From assembly GCF_040149665.1 (NCBI RefSeq), contig NZ_JBEFLP010000002.1, positions 124,001 to 188,000 of the forward strand: a DNA stretch of 64,000 nucleotides. The letters are read 5' to 3'. This stretch comes from Sulfitobacter sp. HNIBRBA3233. Lineage in GTDB: Bacteria; Pseudomonadota; Alphaproteobacteria; Rhodobacterales; Rhodobacteraceae. Of the stretch, positions 1 through 8,575 are shown one piece after another. The translations under genes and the position numbers were made by a program. Below the pieces are notes generated by a model. The model did not search any database, was not told the DNA's origin, and worked only from the letters and a program-made list of their open reading frames with translations. The stretch's first letter is position 1, and the number at the start of each line of letters is the position of its first letter.

Positions 1-858
1 GTGCACGAAAGCGGATTCATCGGCGTGTCGATGGCCGACATCGAGCGTCTGTCCAATGACGACCGGTTCGACGTGGGCACCAAGGGGTATGAAAACAACG
101 TCGCCCACTCCACGGTCGAATTCAATCATCGCAACGAGATCCTGGCCAATCCGAAGGTCCGGCAGGCGATCCACCACGCGCTCGACATCGACTATGCGAT
201 CGAAACCATCATGCGCGGCTTTGCGGCGCCCGGCCGTGGCCCGGTGCCAAAGGCCGGTGGGGCGAATTACACCGACGATGTGACGGTCTACGAATACGAT
301 GTCGAAAAGGCCAAAGCGCTGCTTGACGAGGCGGGCTATCCCGCCGGCGATGACGGCATCCGGTTCAGCCTGCGCCACCGCCCCGCGCCATGGGGCGAAT
401 ACACCCAGCTTTGGGGCGAGTATTTCGCGCAGGCTCTTGCCGAAGTCGGTATCGAGGTGGAAATCCTGACAAATGACGCGCCGGGCTTTCTGAACGGTGT
501 CTATCGCGACCACGATTTCGATACGGCGAACGGCTGGCACCAGTTCCGCTCCGACCCTGCCGTGTCGACCATGGTCTGGCTGCGCTCCGGCCAGCCTGAG
601 GGCACGCCATGGACCAACCAGTTCGGGTGGAAGAACGAAGAGATCGACCAGATGATCGACGATGCCGCCTCCGAGCTGGACCCTGAGAAACGCGCCGAGA
701 TGTACCATGAGATCCAGCGCAAGAATCAGGAAATCCTGCCTGTCATGTTCGCGATCGAGCATCCCTTCATCTCGGTCACGAACAAGAAGCTCAAGAACCA
801 CCACAACACCCCGCGCTGGAATTCCTCCAGCTGGTATGATCTGTGGCTCGACGAGTGA
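1..858 (+). CDS. ABC transporter substrate-binding protein, peptide/opine type (5' end outside window)
   Basis: This is the C-terminal part (about 285 residues) of a periplasmic solute-binding protein of the SBP_bac_5 (DppA/OppA) family. The frame is open to the first base of the window, so the signal peptide and N-terminal lobe lie upstream; the GTG at base 1 is not a credible start. Family-typical segments are visible: NPKVRQAIHHALD near residue 50, the AKALLDEAGYP segment near 105, and the C-terminal DPEKRAEMYHEIQ helix near 230. It is followed after about 80 bases by two permeases and a fused ATPase, so it is the binding component of that importer. The linked amine oxidase and amidohydrolases suggest an amino-acid derivative or opine rather than a plain peptide, but the ligand is unknown. 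Confidence 0.9.
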   Translation: MHESGFIGVSMADIERLSNDDRFDVGTKGYENNVAHSTVEFNHRNEILANPKVRQAIHHALDIDYAIETIMRGFAAPGRGPVPKAGGANYTDDVTVYEYDVEKAKALLDEAGYPAGDDGIRFSLRHRPAPWGEYTQLWGEYFAQALAEVGIEVEILTNDAPGFLNGVYRDHDFDTANGWHQFRSDPAVSTMVWLRSGQPEGTPWTNQFGWKNEEIDQMIDDAASELDPEKRAEMYHEIQRKNQEILPVMFAIEHPFISVTNKKLKNHHNTPRWNSSSWYDLWLDE

Positions 859-867
859 TTTGACCCT

Positions 868-894
868 GTCGGTCCCCGCCTGACGGGGGCCGAC
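868..894 (+). other. Intercistronic stem-loop between binding protein and permease genes
   Basis: An 11-bp inverted repeat (868-878 with 884-894, one G-U pair, 5-base loop) lies directly after the binding-protein stop codon. It has no T-run, so it does not look like a full terminator. Such hairpins after binding-protein genes often protect the upstream mRNA or reduce read-through so that the binding protein is made in excess. That role is inferred from position. Confidence 0.55.
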
Positions 895-939
895 ACACCC
901 TTGCCGCCGCGGCGGCTGCCAGAATTCAGGTAAGAAGAG

Positions 940-1929
940 ATGAAGCTGCCGCTCCCCCCCCTGCTGATCTACGCCCTGCGCCGCCTCTTGCAGGCGGTTC
1001 CGGTCGTGATCCTGATCATGGTGGGAACTTTCCTGCTGCTGAAACTCGCCCCCGGCGATACGGTCGATGCGCTTGTGGGCGATATGGGCGGCGCGGATGC
1101 CCAATTCATTGCCCGTCTGAGGGCGGAGTACGGCTTGGACCAGCCTGTCTACGTACAGCTCTGGGTCTACATGACCAAACTTGCGACATTCGATTTCGGC
1201 TGGTCCTTCGTCTACGAACAGCCCGTGGCGACCGTCCTGTGGGACCGGCTGGGCGTCACGCTCCTGCTGATGGCCACCTCGCTGAGCCTTGCGTTCACCA
1301 TCGGGATCACGCTGGGGGCGATCGCCGCACGGCGGGCCTATTCGCTGACCGACAACGTGATCTCCACGCTGGGGCTGGTCTTTTACGCCACGCCTTCTTT
1401 CTTTCTGTCCCTGATGATGATGCTGCTTTTCGCGGTCAAGCTGGGCTGGCTGCCCGTCGGCGGGATCAAGACCATCGCGGGGTTCTACACCGGCTGGGAC
1501 CATGTGCTGGATGTGGCGCGCCACCTCGTGATGCCCACGGCCGCCTTGTCGCTGATCTATCTCAGCTTCTATCTGCGCCTGATGCGGGCCTCGGTGATGG
1601 AAGTGGCCGAACTGGATTACGTCCGCACCGCCCGCGCCAAGGGCGCGAGCGAGGGGCGGCTGATGATCCACCACATCATGCGCAACGCCCTGTTGCCGGT
1701 GGTAACGCTTTTGGGCCTGCAATTTTCAACCGTGCTGGGCGGGTCCGTGGTGGTCGAGACCATCTTTACCCTGCCGGGGCTGGGACAGCTGGCCTACCAG
1801 TCGGTGGTACAGCGTGACATGAACACCCTGATGGGGATCATTTTCCTCTGCTCCATCATCGTGATTGTCGTGAATTTCGCGACCGATCTGATTTACGCCC
1901 GCCTCGACAGCAGGATTGAGTTGAAATGA
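940..1929 (+). CDS. ABC transporter permease, DppB family
   Basis: Integral membrane subunit of 329 residues, the usual length for DppB/OppB-type permeases. The N-terminus has the family pattern (YALRRLLQAVPVVILIM, first membrane helix), followed by a periplasmic loop and about five further helices. The cytoplasmic EAA-type loop is visible near residues 225-245 (DYVRTARAKGASEGRLM), where the ATPase docks. The ATG at 940 is preceded by a purine-rich AAGAAGA. The gene overlaps the next permease by 4 bases (ATGA), indicating translational coupling. It pairs with the 1926-2801 permease to form the channel of the importer whose binding protein is at 1-858. Confidence 0.93.
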   Translation: MKLPLPPLLIYALRRLLQAVPVVILIMVGTFLLLKLAPGDTVDALVGDMGGADAQFIARLRAEYGLDQPVYVQLWVYMTKLATFDFGWSFVYEQPVATVLWDRLGVTLLLMATSLSLAFTIGITLGAIAARRAYSLTDNVISTLGLVFYATPSFFLSLMMMLLFAVKLGWLPVGGIKTIAGFYTGWDHVLDVARHLVMPTAALSLIYLSFYLRLMRASVMEVAELDYVRTARAKGASEGRLMIHHIMRNALLPVVTLLGLQFSTVLGGSVVVETIFTLPGLGQLAYQSVVQRDMNTLMGIIFLCSIIVIVVNFATDLIYARLDSRIELK

Positions 1930-2801
1930 CCCTGACCGATACGCAGCTCAGCGCGCCCGAGCCGTCCCGCCCCGTCGTCTTCTGGCGTCGCTATCGCCGG
2001 AACCGCGCGGCGATGCTGGGCCTTGGCCTGTTCATCATCGTGTTGCTGATGGCATTGCTCGCGGGTGTCATCACGCCCGGTGATCCGTTGTCGCGTGCCG
2101 GTGATCCGCTGACGCCGCCGTTTCAGGACTGGTCGGTCCCGCTGGGCACGGACCAGCTTGGCCGCGATATTCTTGCCGGTATCCTCTACGGGGCACGGAT
2201 TTCGCTGCTGGTCGGCGTTGCGGCAACCCTGGTCGCCATTGCCATCGGCGTGGTCATCGGCGCGCTGTCGGGCTACTTCGGCGGCTGGATCGACGATCTG
2301 CTGATGCGCGTGACCGAAGCGTTCCAGACCATCCCGAACTTCGTGCTGCTGCTGACGCTCGTGGCAATCATGGGGTCCAAGATCGAATGGATCACGGTGG
2401 CCATCGGGATCGTCAGCTGGACCGCACCCGCGCGCATGGTCCGGGCCGAGTTCATGTCCCTGCGCGACCGCGAATTCGTCGATGCGGCGCGCAACCTCGG
2501 CGTGTCGAACACGGCGCTCATCTTCAAGGAAATCCTGCCCAACGCGCTGCCACCGATCATCGTCTATGCCTCTGTCATCATGGCGCTGTCGATCCTGCTG
2601 GAATCCGCGCTCGCGTTTCTCGCGCTTGGCGATCCGAACTATGCAAGCTGGGGCAACATGATCGGGCAGGGGCGCGCCGTCTTGCGCACCGACTGGTACT
2701 GCGCCGCGATCCCCGGCATCGTCATCGTCTTTACCGTGCTCAGCTTTTCGCTGGTGGGCGAAGGGCTGAACGACGCGCTGAACCCAAGGCAGAAACAATG
2801 A
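1926..2801 (+). CDS. ABC transporter permease, DppC family
   Basis: Second permease, 291 residues. It shows the DppC layout: a cytoplasmic N-terminal tail, a first helix (MLGLGLFIIVLLMALLAG near 30), the LGTDQLGRDILAGILYGAR signature near 75-90, and an EAA loop with DREFVDAARNLGVS near 180-195. It starts inside the stop of the previous gene and ends overlapping the ATG of the ATPase gene (ATGA at 2798-2801), so all three are probably translated together. Substrate specificity would reside in the binding protein rather than here. Confidence 0.93.
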   Translation: MTLTDTQLSAPEPSRPVVFWRRYRRNRAAMLGLGLFIIVLLMALLAGVITPGDPLSRAGDPLTPPFQDWSVPLGTDQLGRDILAGILYGARISLLVGVAATLVAIAIGVVIGALSGYFGGWIDDLLMRVTEAFQTIPNFVLLLTLVAIMGSKIEWITVAIGIVSWTAPARMVRAEFMSLRDREFVDAARNLGVSNTALIFKEILPNALPPIIVYASVIMALSILLESALAFLALGDPNYASWGNMIGQGRAVLRTDWYCAAIPGIVIVFTVLSFSLVGEGLNDALNPRQKQ

Positions 2802-4429
2802 ACCCGGTGCTGAAAATCGAGGGGCTGCAAATCGCCCTGCCGAAAGGATCGGACCGCCCGCTTGCGCTCGACGGGCTGGACCTCGAAGTCAAACCGGGGG
2901 AGGTCGTCTGCCTTGTCGGCGAAAGCGGGTCGGGCAAGTCGCTGACCGCAGGCGCCGTGATGCGCCTGCTGCCGGAACCGCATGTGCATGTGGCCGGAGG
3001 GGCAATCACCTTTGACGGGACCGACATCATCGCCCAGTCCGAGGCGCAGATGAAAAAGATCCGCGGCAAGGACATCGCGATGATCTTCCAAGAGCCGATG
3101 ACGGCCCTGAACCCGCAGAAACCCGTGGGCTGGCAGCTGGACGAAGTGTTGCGCCTGCACATGAACGCCGGACGCAAGGAGCGGCGCGCGCACGCGATCG
3201 AGATGCTCAACCGGGTGCAGATCCCCGATCCGGAGGGTGCCTATAACGCCTATCCGCACCAGATTTCGGGCGGCCAGCGTCAGCGGGTGATGATCGCCAT
3301 GGCGCTGTCGCTCAGCCCCAAGCTGATCATCGCGGACGAACCCACCACCGCGCTGGATGTGACGACGCAGTTGCAGATCCTCAAGCTGATCCGCGAATTG
3401 CAGGAAGAAGAAGGCGCGGGCGTTCTGTTCATCACCCACGACTTCGGCGTCGTGGCCGAGATTGCGGATCACGTCGTGGTCCTGCGTGAAGGCGAAATGG
3501 TGGAAAGCGGACCCGCCGATCAGGTGCTGAACGCGCCGCAACACGCCTATACCAAGGCGCTGATCGCGTCTGTTCCCGATCTCAAGCCACCGGCGCCGAT
3601 CCCCAGCGATGCGCCCGTGGTGCTGGAAGGGCGAAACCTGCGCAAGACTTTCAAGGCCCGCGGCGGATTTCTGACCGGCAAGCGGCGTGCGGTCGTTGCA
3701 GTGAACGATCTGTCCTTCACCCTGCGCCGGGGTGAAACCCTTGGTGTGGTAGGCGAAAGCGGATCGGGCAAGACCACGGTCAGCCGCATCGTCACCCGCC
3801 TGCTCGAGGCCGACAGCGGCGCGGTACAGATGGGCGATGTGGACCTTCTGGCATGCTCTCCGGCAGAGTTGCGGGCACAGCGCAAACAGATCCAGATGGT
3901 GTTTCAGGATCCCATGGCATCGCTTAACCCGCGCAAGCGGGTGGTGGACCTGATCGCGCAGGGCCCGATCGTCCACGGAATGCCGCGTGCCCAAGCGCGC
4001 GAAAAGGCGCGCGAATTGCTTGAACTGGTCGAGCTTTCCCCGGCGGCGGCCAACCGGTTTCCGCACGAATTCTCCGGTGGCCAGCGCCAGCGGATCGGGA
4101 TCGCCCGCGCGCTCGCGCTTGAACCGAGGGTGATCGTGGCGGATGAACCTGTGTCGGCGCTGGATGTTTCCGTGCAGGCACAGGTGCTGAGGCTGCTGGC
4201 GGATCTGCGCGAGCGGATGTCGCTGTCGCTGCTCTTCGTCACCCACGATCTGCGCGTCGCGGCGCAACTGTGCGACAGGATCATCGTGATGCAGAAGGGC
4301 GAGATCGTGGAAAGCGGCCTGACCGCCGAGGTTTTCGCAAATCCGCAGCACGAATATACCCGCACGCTGATGACCTCGATCCCCGGGCGGGACTGGACAC
4401 CGCCCCGCCTGGAAGTGCCCGCAGCATGA
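2798..4429 (+). CDS. ABC transporter ATP-binding protein, fused DppD-DppF type
   Basis: A single 543-residue chain carries two complete nucleotide-binding domains. The first has Walker A GESGSGKS near residue 45, signature ISGGQRQR near 155 and Walker [12 protein letters not shown] near 180. The second has Walker A GESGSGKT near 320, signature FSGGQRQR near 425 and Walker [13 protein letters not shown] near 445. Each domain ends with the oligopeptide-transporter extension. Fused dipeptide-type ATPases of this length are common in alphaproteobacteria. The frame is open far upstream, but the ATG at 2798 overlaps the permease stop and begins the conserved sequence, so it is the chosen start. It powers the importer encoded by the three preceding genes. 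Confidence 0.95.
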   Translation: MNPVLKIEGLQIALPKGSDRPLALDGLDLEVKPGEVVCLVGESGSGKSLTAGAVMRLLPEPHVHVAGGAITFDGTDIIAQSEAQMKKIRGKDIAMIFQEPMTALNPQKPVGWQLDEVLRLHMNAGRKERRAHAIEMLNRVQIPDPEGAYNAYPHQISGGQRQRVMIAMALSLSPKLIIADEPTTALDVTTQLQILKLIRELQEEEGAGVLFITHDFGVVAEIADHVVVLREGEMVESGPADQVLNAPQHAYTKALIASVPDLKPPAPIPSDAPVVLEGRNLRKTFKARGGFLTGKRRAVVAVNDLSFTLRRGETLGVVGESGSGKTTVSRIVTRLLEADSGAVQMGDVDLLACSPAELRAQRKQIQMVFQDPMASLNPRKRVVDLIAQGPIVHGMPRAQAREKARELLELVELSPAAANRFPHEFSGGQRQRIGIARALALEPRVIVADEPVSALDVSVQAQVLRLLADLRERMSLSLLFVTHDLRVAAQLCDRIIVMQKGEIVESGLTAEVFANPQHEYTRTLMTSIPGRDWTPPRLEVPAA

Positions 4430-5727
4430 CCAAGATCCGGCACCAACCGTCGATCTGGGCCGCGACAGCACCCGTGCGCGTGCCGCGCCCGGCTCTGACA
4501 GGAACGCACGAGACGGACGTCGCCGTGATCGGCGGCGGCTTCACCGGCCTGTCTGCCGCGCTTGAGGCCGCACGGCGCGGCCACGCGGTGACCGTGCTGG
4601 AAGGCATGGCCGTGGGCTGGGGGGCGTCGGGCCGCAACAACGGACAGGTGATCCCGATCCTGACCAGCGCCGAGCCGGACGCATGGGTCGAACGCTACGG
4701 CGATGCCGGTCGGCGGGTCGTCGACCTGATCGGCAATTCGGCCGATATGCTTTTCGGGCTGGCACGCGAATTCGACATGGACGCCGAGGCCGAACAGGCC
4801 GGATGGATGCAGCCGGCGCATTCGCCGGGCCGTGTGAAACTGGTGCAAAAACGCGTCGAGGCGTGGCAGCGGTACGGCTTCCCGGCCGAGCTGAAAGACC
4901 GGGCCGAAACGGCGGACCTGCTGGGAACGGATTTCTGGTACGGGGCGATGGCCAACCCGACCGGTGGCCACATCAACCCGCTGGCCTTCGCCCGTGGCCT
5001 CGCGCAGGCCGCCGAGCGGAAGGGTGCCGTGGTGCATGAACAATCGCCCGTCATCGGATACGACCGCGTCGGATCGGAATGGGTGGTCCGCACCGAAACC
5101 GGCACTCTGAAAGCGCGCGCGCTGATCCTGGCGACGAATGCCTATACAGGCGAGCTGGTACCGAAACTGGCCCCGCGGCTGGCGCGGTCCCTGATCCCGG
5201 TGCTGAGCTGGCAGATGGCAACAGAGCCCGTGGGCGACAACCTGCGCGCCCGCATCCTGCCGGGCCGTCAGGCCGTGTCGGACACGCGCGGCGACCTGCG
5301 GTTCTTCCGTTACGACGCGCGCAACCGCCTGATCACCGGCGGCGCCGTCATGGGCAGCCACGACATGGCCCGGCGCGTGAAGGAGAAAGCCGCGCGTAAC
5401 ATCGCCGAGGCCTTTCCCGAACTCGGCGTACCCGAGATGACCCACGTCTGGTCGGGATACGTGGGCATGAACTGGGACCGTTTCCCGCGCATCCACCAGA
5501 TCGGTCCGGATGCCTTTGCGTGGATGGCCTGTAACGGTCGCGGCGTTGCCTTCGGCACCGCCATGGGCCGCGAACTGGCCCGTGCGGTCACCGGTGAAGA
5601 CATCGAAACCCTCGCCATGCCGCTGACAGACCCCGAACCGTTTCCGGTGCAGGGTTTGCTCAGACGGGTTGCACCAACCTATCTTGCGTGGCTCAAACGC
5701 GCCGACACCAAAGAAATCAAACACTAG
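4426..5727 (+). CDS. FAD-dependent amine/amino-acid oxidoreductase (DAO family, OrdL/PuuB-like)
   Basis: The 433-residue protein has an N-terminal dinucleotide-binding motif (VAVIGGGFTGLSAALEAARR, about residues 28-47) and the GASGRNNGQV segment just after it, which is typical of the OrdL/gamma-glutamylputrescine-oxidase branch of the DAO superfamily. The C-terminal FAD-contact region reads WMACNGRGVAFGTAMG near 365. Such enzymes oxidise secondary or primary amines of amino-acid-like substrates, releasing H2O2 or passing electrons on. The ATG at 4426 overlaps the ATPase stop by 4 bases. The genes on either side (importer, ATC hydrolase-like protein, amidohydrolase) suggest it acts on the imported compound or a breakdown product. 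The exact substrate cannot be read from the sequence. Confidence 0.88.
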   Translation: MTKIRHQPSIWAATAPVRVPRPALTGTHETDVAVIGGGFTGLSAALEAARRGHAVTVLEGMAVGWGASGRNNGQVIPILTSAEPDAWVERYGDAGRRVVDLIGNSADMLFGLAREFDMDAEAEQAGWMQPAHSPGRVKLVQKRVEAWQRYGFPAELKDRAETADLLGTDFWYGAMANPTGGHINPLAFARGLAQAAERKGAVVHEQSPVIGYDRVGSEWVVRTETGTLKARALILATNAYTGELVPKLAPRLARSLIPVLSWQMATEPVGDNLRARILPGRQAVSDTRGDLRFFRYDARNRLITGGAVMGSHDMARRVKEKAARNIAEAFPELGVPEMTHVWSGYVGMNWDRFPRIHQIGPDAFAWMACNGRGVAFGTAMGRELARAVTGEDIETLAMPLTDPEPFPVQGLLRRVAPTYLAWLKRADTKEIKH

Positions 5728-5736
5728 GAGCCTTCC

Positions 5737-6258
5737 ATGTCCGAGCAAGCCAACACCGAATTCGCCGAAGTCGATCTGCACAACATCCCGATCCTTCTGC
5801 GCCGCAAGATCGAGGCAATGCTGCTGGCGCACGTGCTTGAGGTCATCACCGAACGGTCGGGGCGCGAGGAAGCCGAGGCCGTCATCGGCGAGACATGTTC
5901 ACGCTCGGCCATCGAACAGGGCGCAGGGCTGCGCGAACGCAACCGCGAGGAGAAGGACCGCGATCCCACCTTCCACGATTTCGAGGCGATCATGCCGCAG
6001 TGGCGCGCCAGCGGCGCGCTCGAGATCGAACCGCTGGAAGTCAGCGACGAGAAAATGGATTTCAACGTGACCCGCTGCAAATACTCCGAGATGTACCGCG
6101 AGATGGGACTGGGCGATATCGGCCATCTTCTGTCGTGCAATCGCGACGGGGATTTCTGCATCGGGTACAACCCCGACATGGAGCTGACGCGCACCCAGAC
6201 GATCATGAAGGGCGCGACGCACTGCGATTTCCGCTACCGCATGAAAAAGGAGGGCTGA
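5737..6258 (+). CDS. L-2-amino-thiazoline-4-carboxylic acid (ATC) hydrolase family protein
   Basis: The 173-residue protein matches the ATC hydrolase family. The helical N-terminal half is followed by a conserved C-terminal block: TRCKYSEMYREMGLGDIGHL (about 110-129), then SCNRDGDFCIGYNPDMEL, LTRTQTIMKG and HCDFRYR at the end. Characterised members open the thiazoline ring of L-ATC to N-carbamoyl-L-cysteine, which a second hydrolase converts to cysteine. Here the next gene is an M20 amidohydrolase, which could take that second step, although it resembles hippurate hydrolases more than known N-carbamoylases. Many family members have unknown substrates. A good ribosome site (AGGAG) lies just before the ATG. 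Confidence 0.8.
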   Translation: MSEQANTEFAEVDLHNIPILLRRKIEAMLLAHVLEVITERSGREEAEAVIGETCSRSAIEQGAGLRERNREEKDRDPTFHDFEAIMPQWRASGALEIEPLEVSDEKMDFNVTRCKYSEMYREMGLGDIGHLLSCNRDGDFCIGYNPDMELTRTQTIMKGATHCDFRYRMKKEG

Positions 6259-6260
6259 AC

Positions 6261-7430
6261 ATGGCCGTCGAGAACTGGGTCGCCAAGGATATTGCAGAAC
6301 TCACCGAATTCCGCCGCGATCTGCACCGCAATCCCGAACTGCTCTATGATGTGAACCGCACCGCGGCATCGGTGGCCGAGCGCCTGCGCGCCTACGGCTG
6401 TGACGAGGTCGCCGAGGGCATCGGCCAAACCGGCGTTGTCGGCGTGATCATGGGCCGGTCCAATACCTCGGGCCGTACGATCGGGCTGCGTGCGGATATG
6501 GACGCGCTGCCCATTCACGAGGAGACGGACGCGGAGTGGGCATCGACGGTGCCCGGCAAGATGCACGCCTGCGGGCACGACGGACATACAACGATGCTGT
6601 TGGGCGCCGCCAAGCAGCTGTGCGAAACCCGCAGCTTCGATGGCCGCGTTCTGGTCATTTTCCAGCCTGCCGAAGAGGGGGGCGCGGGCGCCGACGCGAT
6701 GATCAAGGACGGTCTTTTCACCCGTTGGCCCTGCGATGAAGTCTACGGCATGCACAACCGGCCGAACCTGCCGGTCGGGCAGTTCACCATCAACGAGGGT
6801 CCGATCATGGGATCGGTCGATTCCGTCAAGATCGTGGTCGAAGGTGTCGGAGGCCACGCCGCCATGCCCCACACCACGGTCGATCCCATGCCCATCGCCG
6901 CCGCGCTGATACAGGCGGTTCAGGGCATGACCTCGCGCAGCCTCGATCCGATGGACAGCGCTGTGGTATCTCTCTGCTCGATCCACGGGGGCGATGCCTT
7001 CAACGTGGTCCCGCAGGAAATCGAGATCACCGGCACCGTGCGCACATTGCGCGAAGAGGTGCGCGATCACATCGAAGGCCGCCTGCGCACACTGGTGGAA
7101 CAGACCTGTGCCGCGCAGGGGGCGAAGGGGCATCTGGAATACACCCGCATGTATCCTGTCACCGTGAACGATCCGTTGGGTGTCGAACGTGCAGCGGCTG
7201 CGGCGGTCGAGGTTGCGGGCGAAGACAAGGTTGCGCGCGATATGCCGGCCTCTCTCGGGGGGGAGGATTTTTCCTTCATGCTCAACGAGGTGCAGGGCGC
7301 GATGATCAATGTCGGCAATGGCCCCTCGGCGGGGCTTCACCATCCGAAGTATGACTTCAACGATGATGTGATCGCCTGGGGCTGTTCCTACTGGACAACG
7401 CTTGTCCGGCAGCGGTTGCCCATCACCTGA
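6261..7430 (+). CDS. M20 family amidohydrolase (hippurate hydrolase/N-acyl-amino-acid amidohydrolase type)
   Basis: The 389-residue protein is a zinc-dependent M20D peptidase. Visible metal-site segments are LRADMDALPIHE (about 76-87), MHACGHDGHTTML (about 101-113), the catalytic FQPAEEGGAGA (about 133-143) and the C-terminal SLGGEDFSFM near 330. The dimerisation domain between them carries GGHAAMPHTTVDP. Family members cleave N-acyl, N-aroyl or indole-amide bonds of amino acids. The start at 6261 follows the previous stop by two bases, and the stop shares one base with the next ATG. In this operon it probably releases a free amino acid from an N-substituted derivative brought in by the ABC importer. 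Confidence 0.92.
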   Translation: MAVENWVAKDIAELTEFRRDLHRNPELLYDVNRTAASVAERLRAYGCDEVAEGIGQTGVVGVIMGRSNTSGRTIGLRADMDALPIHEETDAEWASTVPGKMHACGHDGHTTMLLGAAKQLCETRSFDGRVLVIFQPAEEGGAGADAMIKDGLFTRWPCDEVYGMHNRPNLPVGQFTINEGPIMGSVDSVKIVVEGVGGHAAMPHTTVDPMPIAAALIQAVQGMTSRSLDPMDSAVVSLCSIHGGDAFNVVPQEIEITGTVRTLREEVRDHIEGRLRTLVEQTCAAQGAKGHLEYTRMYPVTVNDPLGVERAAAAAVEVAGEDKVARDMPASLGGEDFSFMLNEVQGAMINVGNGPSAGLHHPKYDFNDDVIAWGCSYWTTLVRQRLPIT

Positions 7431-8089
7431 TGGCCCGCATCGTTTTCGATCTGGACGGCACGCTGATCGACAGCGCGCCTGACATCCATGCCTTGATGAA
7501 CGAGGTGCTCGCGGCGTTGGGCGGGGGCGAGATAACACTTGCGCAGACGCGGGAATTTATCGGCAACGGTGTTGATGTGTTCGTACGCCGTACCCGCACG
7601 GCGCTGGGCCTGCCCGATGCGTTTCACGCGGCGATGGTCGCCCAGTTCCGCGCGGGCTACGACGACGCCGTTTCCCTGACCACGATCTATCCGGGCGTCG
7701 TCGAGGGCCTTGAGGTGCTGCACGGTGCCGGCCATCGGCTCGCCATCTGCACCAACAAGCCGGAAGCACCCTGTCGGGCCGTGCTGGCGCATCTGGATCT
7801 GGCGCGGTTTTTCGATGTGGTGATCGGTGGTGACACGCTGGCCCAGTCCAAACCCGATCCCGCACCGCTGCGCGCGGCGCTGGAAGCTCTGGGCGAGGGG
7901 CCCGCGATCTTTGTCGGCGACAGCGAGGTCGACGCGGCAACCGCCAAGGCGGCGGAGACGCCCTTCGCGCTATTCACCGAAGGATACCGGAAATCACCGG
8001 TCGAAGAGATCCGCAGCGATGCCAGCTTCGACGACTTTGCCCGTCTGCCTGATATCGTGAACGCCTGCGCGGTTCAGGTGATCTCCTGA
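7430..8089 (+). CDS. gph: HAD hydrolase, phosphoglycolate phosphatase-like
   Basis: The 219-residue protein has all HAD motifs: I, VFDLDGTLIDSAPD (about 4-17); II, ICTNKP near 105; III, a Lys in QSKPDPAP near 140; IV, IFVGDSEVDAATA near 162. The cap domain between motifs I and II is the small helical type of Gph. The usual reaction is phosphoglycolate to glycolate plus phosphate, detoxifying the product of DNA-end repair, but related enzymes accept other small phosphates. Its ATG shares one base with the previous stop (TGATG), so it is the last gene of the operon. Whether it belongs to the pathway or merely shares the transcript is unclear. Confidence 0.82.
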   Translation: MARIVFDLDGTLIDSAPDIHALMNEVLAALGGGEITLAQTREFIGNGVDVFVRRTRTALGLPDAFHAAMVAQFRAGYDDAVSLTTIYPGVVEGLEVLHGAGHRLAICTNKPEAPCRAVLAHLDLARFFDVVIGGDTLAQSKPDPAPLRAALEALGEGPAIFVGDSEVDAATAKAAETPFALFTEGYRKSPVEEIRSDASFDDFARLPDIVNACAVQVIS

Positions 8090-8385
8090 ATCGACGTGAA
8101 CCCCTCGAAGGCGGGCGTTCCGGAATAAAGCTTGCGGGTGTCGCCCGCCCCTTTATGCGCTTCGCGGAAGGCATCGCTGCGGGTCCACGCGCGAAAGGCG
8201 TCCTCGTCGCGCCAAACGGTATGCGACGCATAGAGGATCGCCCCGTCGCTTTCCGCACCCTTGAGCATATGGAAGGCAACGAAGCCGTCCATCTGCTTGA
8301 GATGGCTGTCACGGCCCAGCCATAAATCCTCGAACGCGTCTGCATTGCCGGTGGGTACGGTAAAGCGGTTCATGGCGAGGTACAT
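8074..8385 (-). CDS. Antibiotic biosynthesis monooxygenase (ABM) domain protein
   Basis: A 103-residue single-domain protein of the dimeric alpha/beta ABM fold. The recognisable pieces are the N-terminal strand MNRFTVPTGN, a helix with FEDLWLGRDSHLKQMDGFV, and the ASHTVWRDEDAFRAWTRSDAF block near residue 60-75 with the conserved W-x10-F spacing. The family includes heme-degrading IsdG/HmoB-type enzymes and small quinol or aldehyde monooxygenases. Position next to dps with an iron-type operator suggests an iron or heme role, but active-site residues cannot be assigned with confidence. An internal ATG at 8373 is an alternative start. The 3' end overlaps gph by 16 bases tail to tail. Confidence 0.7.
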   Translation of the reverse strand: MYLAMNRFTVPTGNADAFEDLWLGRDSHLKQMDGFVAFHMLKGAESDGAILYASHTVWRDEDAFRAWTRSDAFREAHKGAGDTRKLYSGTPAFEGFTSIQEIT

Positions 8386-8473
8386 GGGCGGTCCTTCCGG
8401 TCATGGGATCGATTGGACAATAGGGCCGAACGTCTCGGGAAGGAAAGGGTGGCGAGGCAAGAATCCGCGAAGT

Positions 8474-8490
8474 ATTAGAATTATTCTAAA
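8474..8490. promoter_or_regulatory. Irr-type iron control element (ICE box) between the ABM gene and dps
   Basis: A perfect 15-bp palindrome, TTAGAA-TTA-TTCTAA, occupies 8475-8489. It matches the Irr-binding ICE motif (TTTAGAA-N3-TTCTAAA) at all but one outer base. Irr represses iron-storage and heme-related genes under iron limitation in alphaproteobacteria. The site is about 87 bases upstream of the dps ATG and about 90 bases from the ABM start, so it could act on either gene. Confidence 0.75.
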
Positions 8491-8575
8491 CTGGGCTTGG
8501 AATTTTCCGGATCAACCGTATCTCAAGGAGCAACGGCGGTGGCAGATGTCGCCGCAGCACGAGAAGGAGACTGGA

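Noticed and set aside
2639-4471. Open frame of 610 codons on the minus strand over the fused ATPase gene
   Set aside because: Same GC-driven shadow effect. The plus-strand frame has both sets of ATPase motifs.
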